From NCBI GenBank assembly GCA_938008425.1, contig CALLKH010000514.1, forward strand, positions 1 through 10,173: a DNA stretch of 10,173 bases, given 5' to 3'. A program made the position numbers and the translations under genes. The notes under the pieces are model-generated. The model was not told where the DNA came from and ran no database searches. It saw nothing but the letters and a program-made list of their open reading frames with translations. The stretch comes from an uncultured Planctomycetaceae bacterium. GTDB lineage: Bacteria; Planctomycetota; Phycisphaerae; UBA1845; UTPLA1. Within the stretch, counting starts at the first letter, position 1; every line of letters starts with the position of its first letter. This document shows, piece by piece, positions 6,803-10,173 of the stretch.

Positions 6803-6809
6803 GAGGGGG
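6803..6809 (+). promoter_or_regulatory. larE ribosome binding site (supports a GTG start)
   Basis: GAGGGGG stands 8 bases upstream of GTG 6818. It supports this GTG over the internal ATG at codon 28, which would remove most of the first helix before the PP-loop. Confidence 0.75.
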
Positions 6810-6817
6810 TCGTCTTC

Positions 6818-7708
6818 GTGCAAAACGTCAACACGTCCGCTGACAAATCATCACCTTCACCGGCCTCGGCCGCCGGGCTGATCAACAAGCTCGAGCGGAT
6901 GAAGGCGTGCCTTACCGAATTGGGCCGTGTGGCGGTGGCATTCAGCGGCGGCGTCGATTCCACATTTGTGCTGAAGGTCGCGGTCGACGCGCTCGGCGCG
7001 GAGAACGTGCTGGCGGTGACGGGCGTCAGCGGCAGCGTGGCGGCATCGGAGCTGGAGGATTCGAAGCAACTGGCAGATCGCATCGGGGCGCGACAGGTTC
7101 TCATCGACCCGGGCGAGTTCGACGACCCCAATTACCTGGCCAACCCAACCAATCGCTGCTTCTACTGCAAGACGGCGTTGTATTCACGGATGGCCGAGGT
7201 GATGGGCGAGCACGACATTAAGACGGCCGTCAACGGAACGAATGTCGACGATCTGGGCGACTACCGCCCCGGTCTTGAAGCGGCCCAGACCCACGCCGTG
7301 GTTTCACCCTGCGTGGTTGCGGGCCTGACCAAGCGCGAGATTCGCGAGCTGTCGCGGGAGCTGGGTCTGCCCACGCACGACAAGCCGGCGGCGCCGTGCC
7401 TGTCGAGCCGGGTTCAATATGGCGAGGCCATCACGGTCGAGAAGCTGCGAATGATCGAGCAGGCGGAGGCGTTTCTGCGATCCCTTGGGATTCGTGAATG
7501 CCGGGTTCGGCACCATGACCGGCTGGCGAGGATCGAGGTCGCCCCTGAATGGATTGAACGATTGTCCGTTCAGGAGACGCGCGTCTTAATTGATCGGACC
7601 TTTCGGGAGCTCGGATATCATTACGTTACGTTGGATCTTCGCGGCTTTCGAAGCGGCAGTTTGAACGAGGTGATCGCCTTCGGTCGTCGACAAACCGGGC
7701 CGGCCTGA
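6818..7708 (+). CDS. larE: ATP-dependent sulfur transferase LarE, CxxC...C type
   Basis: This 296-residue PP-loop protein matches LarE, which adenylates a pyridinium dicarboxylate precursor and installs sulfur during synthesis of the nickel-pincer cofactor of lactate racemase-type enzymes. The PP-loop SGGVDST is at 43-49, followed by NPTNRCFYCK (109-118), NGTNVDDLGDYRPG (139-152) and KPAAPCLSSRVQYG (189-202). C194 aligns with the cysteine (Cys176) of Lactiplantibacillus plantarum LarE that is sacrificed as sulfur donor. C114 and C117 form a CxxC; together with C194 this is the three-cysteine set reported for LarE proteins that bind a [4Fe-4S] cluster and use added sulfide instead of destroying themselves. 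That mechanism is inferred here. The N-terminal 20 residues are Ser/Ala-rich and poorly conserved in appearance. larB, larC and a larA-like racemase are not adjacent, so the target enzyme is unknown. Confidence 0.95.
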   Translation: MQNVNTSADKSSPSPASAAGLINKLERMKACLTELGRVAVAFSGGVDSTFVLKVAVDALGAENVLAVTGVSGSVAASELEDSKQLADRIGARQVLIDPGEFDDPNYLANPTNRCFYCKTALYSRMAEVMGEHDIKTAVNGTNVDDLGDYRPGLEAAQTHAVVSPCVVAGLTKREIRELSRELGLPTHDKPAAPCLSSRVQYGEAITVEKLRMIEQAEAFLRSLGIRECRVRHHDRLARIEVAPEWIERLSVQETRVLIDRTFRELGYHYVTLDLRGFRSGSLNEVIAFGRRQTGPA

Positions 7709-7710
7709 GC

Positions 7711-7731
7711 GCTCGGCTTTTGTCGAGTTTT
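7711..7731 (+). terminator. Weak candidate terminator after larE
   Basis: GCTCGG and TCGAGT pair (two G-T wobbles) around CTTTTG and run into TTTT (7728-7731), 2 bases after the larE stop. The stem is short, so function is uncertain. Confidence 0.3.
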
Positions 7732-7774
7732 CCGCATACTTTCCGTCACTTTTTCGTTGTCGCACGGAGTGGAT

Positions 7775-7794
7775 CACCCGGATCTCACCGGGTG
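7775..7794. repeat. Hairpin CACCCGG-ATCTCA-CCGGGTG
   Basis: A perfect 7-base-pair inverted repeat with a 6-base loop lies 66 bases after larE. It is not followed by a T-run, so it may be a transcript 3' end structure or an operator rather than a classic terminator. Confidence 0.45.
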
Positions 7795-7907
7795 GGTTCC
7801 CGATACCTCGGACCTGAGCGTTTTCGCGGTCAGCCGCGCGGCGCCCGGATTTGAATCGCGTTCAAACATTCCGCCGACATTCGGTTAATCCTCGACCGCG
7901 CAAATCA

Positions 7908-7937
7908 TTGACTTTTTTTTAATGCGATGTGTAGTAT
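7908..7937 (+). promoter_or_regulatory. Sigma70-type promoter for the cysteine-rich exported protein
   Basis: TTGACT (7908-7913) and TAGTAT (7932-7937) each match the consensus at five of six positions, with 18-base spacing. An eight-base T-run follows the -35. Transcription would start near 7944 and read a leader of about 390 bases before the gene at 8337. This is the best promoter in the window. Confidence 0.65.
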
Positions 7938-8336
7938 CGCGTCTAGATGGAGTGGAAAGGAAGCATCTGGGTCCTTCGCACCCGTCTGGTCATCGCGTCG
8001 CCTCTTCAAGCGTGATTCTCACAATCGCGTCGCGGGATCGTTCGACCTTTGAATCTAACTTTTCAACGCCGTCCCATGAATTCATGGCGACGCGGATTTG
8101 GCTTAAGGCTGTGTGCAATCGCGGTGGCATCGTCATGCGGCGGTGCGCGGGCATGCGGCAGGACGACCGGCGGATGGACGGTTCGCGCGACGAGTCTTCG
8201 GCGCGGGCGTCGGCGCCTGATCGTCATCCCGGGTCGTTTGATATCTGCGCAGTTTCGGAATTCTTGGTAATTGTTCAGGGGTGAAGCACCCGGATTACTT
8301 GGATTCTTGGTTTCGTTTGACTTAAGGAGTGAATCG
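7938..8336 (+). other. Long leader upstream of the exported protein gene; no supported gene
   Basis: About 400 bases lie between the promoter and the start codon. A frame from ATG 8076 to 8270 (about 64 codons) has a signal-peptide-like beginning (MNSWRRGFGLRLCAIAVASS) but no ribosome binding site, and its remainder is Arg-rich and unconvincing. Near the 3' end, GGGTG-AAG-CACCC (8279-8291) is a small hairpin. The gene's own site AAGGAG is at 8324-8329. Confidence 0.4.
8324..8329 (+). promoter_or_regulatory. Ribosome binding site of the exported protein gene
   Basis: AAGGAG with a 7-base spacer to ATG 8337 fixes the start of the gene that runs off the right edge. Confidence 0.85.
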
Positions 8337-10173
8337 ATGCGAAAGCGACTGTGTCTTGCGATGACGATCGCGCTACTGGGTTGTTCCAGTTTCGCCCTCG
8401 CCGATCCGGGGACCGAGGTTCCGGGTGATCGAGGCGTCTTGTCCGAGGGCTTCGGAATGCAGGGATTCGAGAATCCGGATGACGGAAGCGAATCTCTCGC
8501 CGAGCTGGGCCCCGTGTTCCCCGTGGTTGGCGGTGACATGGGTCCTCGGGCTCCGGGCGTGACCGGCTGCGGTGAGGCCGTATTCAACAATCTCGCCGGC
8601 GCGACTGCGTCGACCGGCACGTCCGGCGGCTGCGTCAACGGCGTCGGCACCAACGGCGTTGCGACGGGGAACGGCAATCTCATCACACTGGGAGCGCCGG
8701 GCGGCAATCGCGATATTTGCGCCGTCACGATTCGATTGCAGAACACGACGGATACGACCGGCGACTGTGCGCTGCTGCAACCAAACCCCTTTGATGTCAC
8801 CTGCGAGATCTGGGCTTCCTGTCCCACGGCTGGAACCGCTGCGGGCCCCTGTGGCAACAGTGGAGCGACCCTGCTGGGCAGTGCGACCACGACGGGAATT
8901 GTGATCGCCCCCGCGACCGCCCAGGATGTTTCAATCATCTTCAACCCGCCGATCGCGAGCGTGCCGAACGACATCGGCGTGACCTTCCGGTTCAGCCGGG
9001 CCGGCATCTCGGTCCAGATCGGCGGAACGCCGACGGTCGGATCGAACACCAACGGTTTCTTCACGCGATGCGGCAGCGCCTCGGCGAACAACGGCTGCAC
9101 CCGCAACTTCGGCGCCGGCATCAACACCGTGCTCTTCCAGGTCGAGGCCACCTTGTCCGCCGGACAGGGCTCGTGCTGCAACCTGGAGAACGGCACCTGC
9201 GTTCCCGGCGTGACGGCGAATGACTGTCTTGCGGCCAATCATGTCTTCAGTCTCGGCGCTGATTGCTCGAGCTGTGTTCAGGCGATTGGAGGCTGCTGTC
9301 TTCCCGAGAGCTGCGTTGACGGCCAGTCGATTCTGGACTGTGCGGCGCTGAACGGCTCATTCAAGGGACACGGGGTCACCTGCGCGGCACTGCCGCCTTG
9401 CGAGACGGTCTGCTCCTTCGGCCATGAGGGCCAGCGCCTCGATCGACTTGGCCACGGTCCGGTCGGCCAGCCGCAGATTGTCGCGACGGTGTCCGACAAC
9501 AATCCCGCGCTGTCACAGGCGGTGGCGGACAACTTTACCCCGTCGGTCGACGGCACCATCACCAAGGTTCGCTGGTGGGGTTACTACCGCCAGGCGGCGG
9601 TGGCGGCGGCCTGCGCCAACCAGGGCGGCAGCTCACCGGACAACTGGACGATCACCTTCTACAACGATGCCCTGGCGCTTCCGTTCCAGGTCGTCGCCGG
9701 ACCCTTCCCAGTGACGCCGACCAAGGTCGTCACCGGCTGGCAGTTCAACGGCCGCGATTACCATCGATTCGACGTTTCAGGATTGAACGTCCCGGTCGTG
9801 GCGAATCGCTGCTACTGGATGGAAATCCTGAATCACACCACCGGCGAATGCGTCTTTTTCTGGGCCACCGGTCCAATGGGTGACCTGCACTCCGCCGGTG
9901 ACGGCACGGCGACCGGCAACTATCAGCCGGGCGATGAGCAGACCTTCGATATGTCCTGGTGTCTTGATATTGACATCAATTCGAACGCCTGCGACGACGC
10001 GATTGAACTGGTCGGCGCCTGCTGTCTGAACCAGGGAACATCCTGCTCCGACAACGCCGGGCCGACGGCGTGCCTGACCGCCGGCGGTACTTTCGTCGGC
10101 TTCCTGCAGAGTTGTGCGCCGGGCCTTTGCAACGGTGCCTGCTGTGATCCGGGCAATCCCAACGTCTGCACGA
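8337..10173 (+). CDS. Large cysteine-rich exported protein with GACC-type repeats (3' end cut)
   Basis: The frame is open for 612 codons and leaves the window without a stop. The N-terminus MRKRLCLAMTIALLGCSSFALA is a Sec signal. Cleavage after A20-L-A22 by signal peptidase I and lipidation at C16 (LLGC) are both possible. Residues about 75-275 form a Gly/Thr/Asn-rich, probably beta-sandwich region. Two cysteine modules follow (278-313 and 318-355). A second beta-rich domain spans about 360-545, with alternating strands such as TITKVRWWGYY and NWTITFYND, and then come module 3 (560-598) and the start of module 4 (600 on). The modules share the pattern G-x-C-C, then C, C, C and a final C. The many paired cysteines imply disulfides and an extracytoplasmic location. 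Its role is unknown; the composition suggests a cell-surface or secreted structural or binding protein. No catalytic motif is recognisable. It has its own promoter and a strong ribosome binding site. Confidence 0.88.
   Translation, partial: MRKRLCLAMTIALLGCSSFALADPGTEVPGDRGVLSEGFGMQGFENPDDGSESLAELGPVFPVVGGDMGPRAPGVTGCGEAVFNNLAGATASTGTSGGCVNGVGTNGVATGNGNLITLGAPGGNRDICAVTIRLQNTTDTTGDCALLQPNPFDVTCEIWASCPTAGTAAGPCGNSGATLLGSATTTGIVIAPATAQDVSIIFNPPIASVPNDIGVTFRFSRAGISVQIGGTPTVGSNTNGFFTRCGSASANNGCTRNFGAGINTVLFQVEATLSAGQGSCCNLENGTCVPGVTANDCLAANHVFSLGADCSSCVQAIGGCCLPESCVDGQSILDCAALNGSFKGHGVTCAALPPCETVCSFGHEGQRLDRLGHGPVGQPQIVATVSDNNPALSQAVADNFTPSVDGTITKVRWWGYYRQAAVAAACANQGGSSPDNWTITFYNDALALPFQVVAGPFPVTPTKVVTGWQFNGRDYHRFDVSGLNVPVVANRCYWMEILNHTTGECVFFWATGPMGDLHSAGDGTATGNYQPGDEQTFDMSWCLDIDINSNACDDAIELVGACCLNQGTSCSDNAGPTACLTAGGTFVGFLQSCAPGLCNGACCDPGNPNVCT
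9168..9401 (+). repeat. Cysteine-rich modules 1 and 2 in the exported protein
   Basis: Module 1 (9168-9275, residues 278-313) begins GSCCNLENGTC and ends CSSC. Module 2 (9288-9401, residues 318-355) begins GGCCLPESC and ends CAALPPC. The cysteines follow the same order and near-equal spacing: CC, C after 5-7 residues, C after about 8, C after about 14, C after 2-5. The DNA is diverged, so this is an old protein-level repeat rather than a recent duplication. Confidence 0.8.
10014..10173 (+). repeat. Cysteine-rich modules 3 and 4 (module 4 cut)
   Basis: Module 3 (10014-10130, residues 560-598) begins GACCLNQGTSC and ends CAPGLC. Module 4 starts immediately at 10134 with GACCDPGNPNVC and is cut by the window edge. 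The module 3 to 4 junction is only one residue, so more tandem modules probably continue to the right. Confidence 0.75.

Noticed and set aside
8063..9238. Open frame of 391 codons on the minus strand
   Set aside because: It is antisense to the exported protein gene, which has a strong ribosome binding site, signal peptide and cysteine repeats. The antisense frame is Pro/Ser/Val-rich with no recognisable features.

Overview
The window looks like chromosomal DNA from a GC-rich, Gram-negative-type bacterium, most likely a planctomycete (Phycisphaerae-like). That assignment is an inference. It rests on three things: a PurS-PurL fusion without a glutaminase domain, a large exported protein with repeated 'GACC' cysteine-rich modules of a kind I associate with planctomycete genomes, and an extragenic palindromic element built from short GC-rich hairpins. 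There are no rRNA, tRNA, transposase, integrase or CRISPR signals.

Layout, left to right. A ribosome binding site and start codon at the left edge mark a leftward gene that lies almost wholly outside. Next is a leftward gene (180-1556) for an exported, probably lipid-anchored member of the agmatine deiminase / guanidine-modifying enzyme superfamily. Then comes a 519-base gap (1557-2075) that holds a 197-base symmetric palindromic element (1606-1802). purL (2076-5162) is also leftward and encodes a 1028-residue PurSL-type FGAM synthase. A 403-base AT-rich divergent region separates it from rightward accA (5566-6681), which ends at a strong intrinsic terminator (6709-6745). larE (6818-7708) follows, encoding a sulfur transferase with the CxxC...C cysteine set expected of the [4Fe-4S]-using type. 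A 628-base gene-free stretch carries a good sigma70-type promoter (7908-7937) and a leader of about 400 bases. The last gene starts at 8337 and runs off the right edge; it encodes a large cysteine-rich exported protein.

Functionally this is housekeeping metabolism (purine synthesis, fatty-acid synthesis, nickel-pincer cofactor or related sulfur transfer) interspersed with two envelope proteins. The genes do not form one operon: purL and accA diverge, accA is closed by its own terminator, and the last gene has its own promoter. purQ, accD and larB/larC, the usual partners of these genes, are not in the window.

The best candidate for something new is the palindrome at 1606-1802. It has two 90-base arms arranged symmetrically around a 17-base centre. 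Copies of its hairpin modules show a compensatory base-pair swap and GNRA-type tetraloops, which suggests selection for a folded single strand. I see no clear multi-gene accessory or defence system here.
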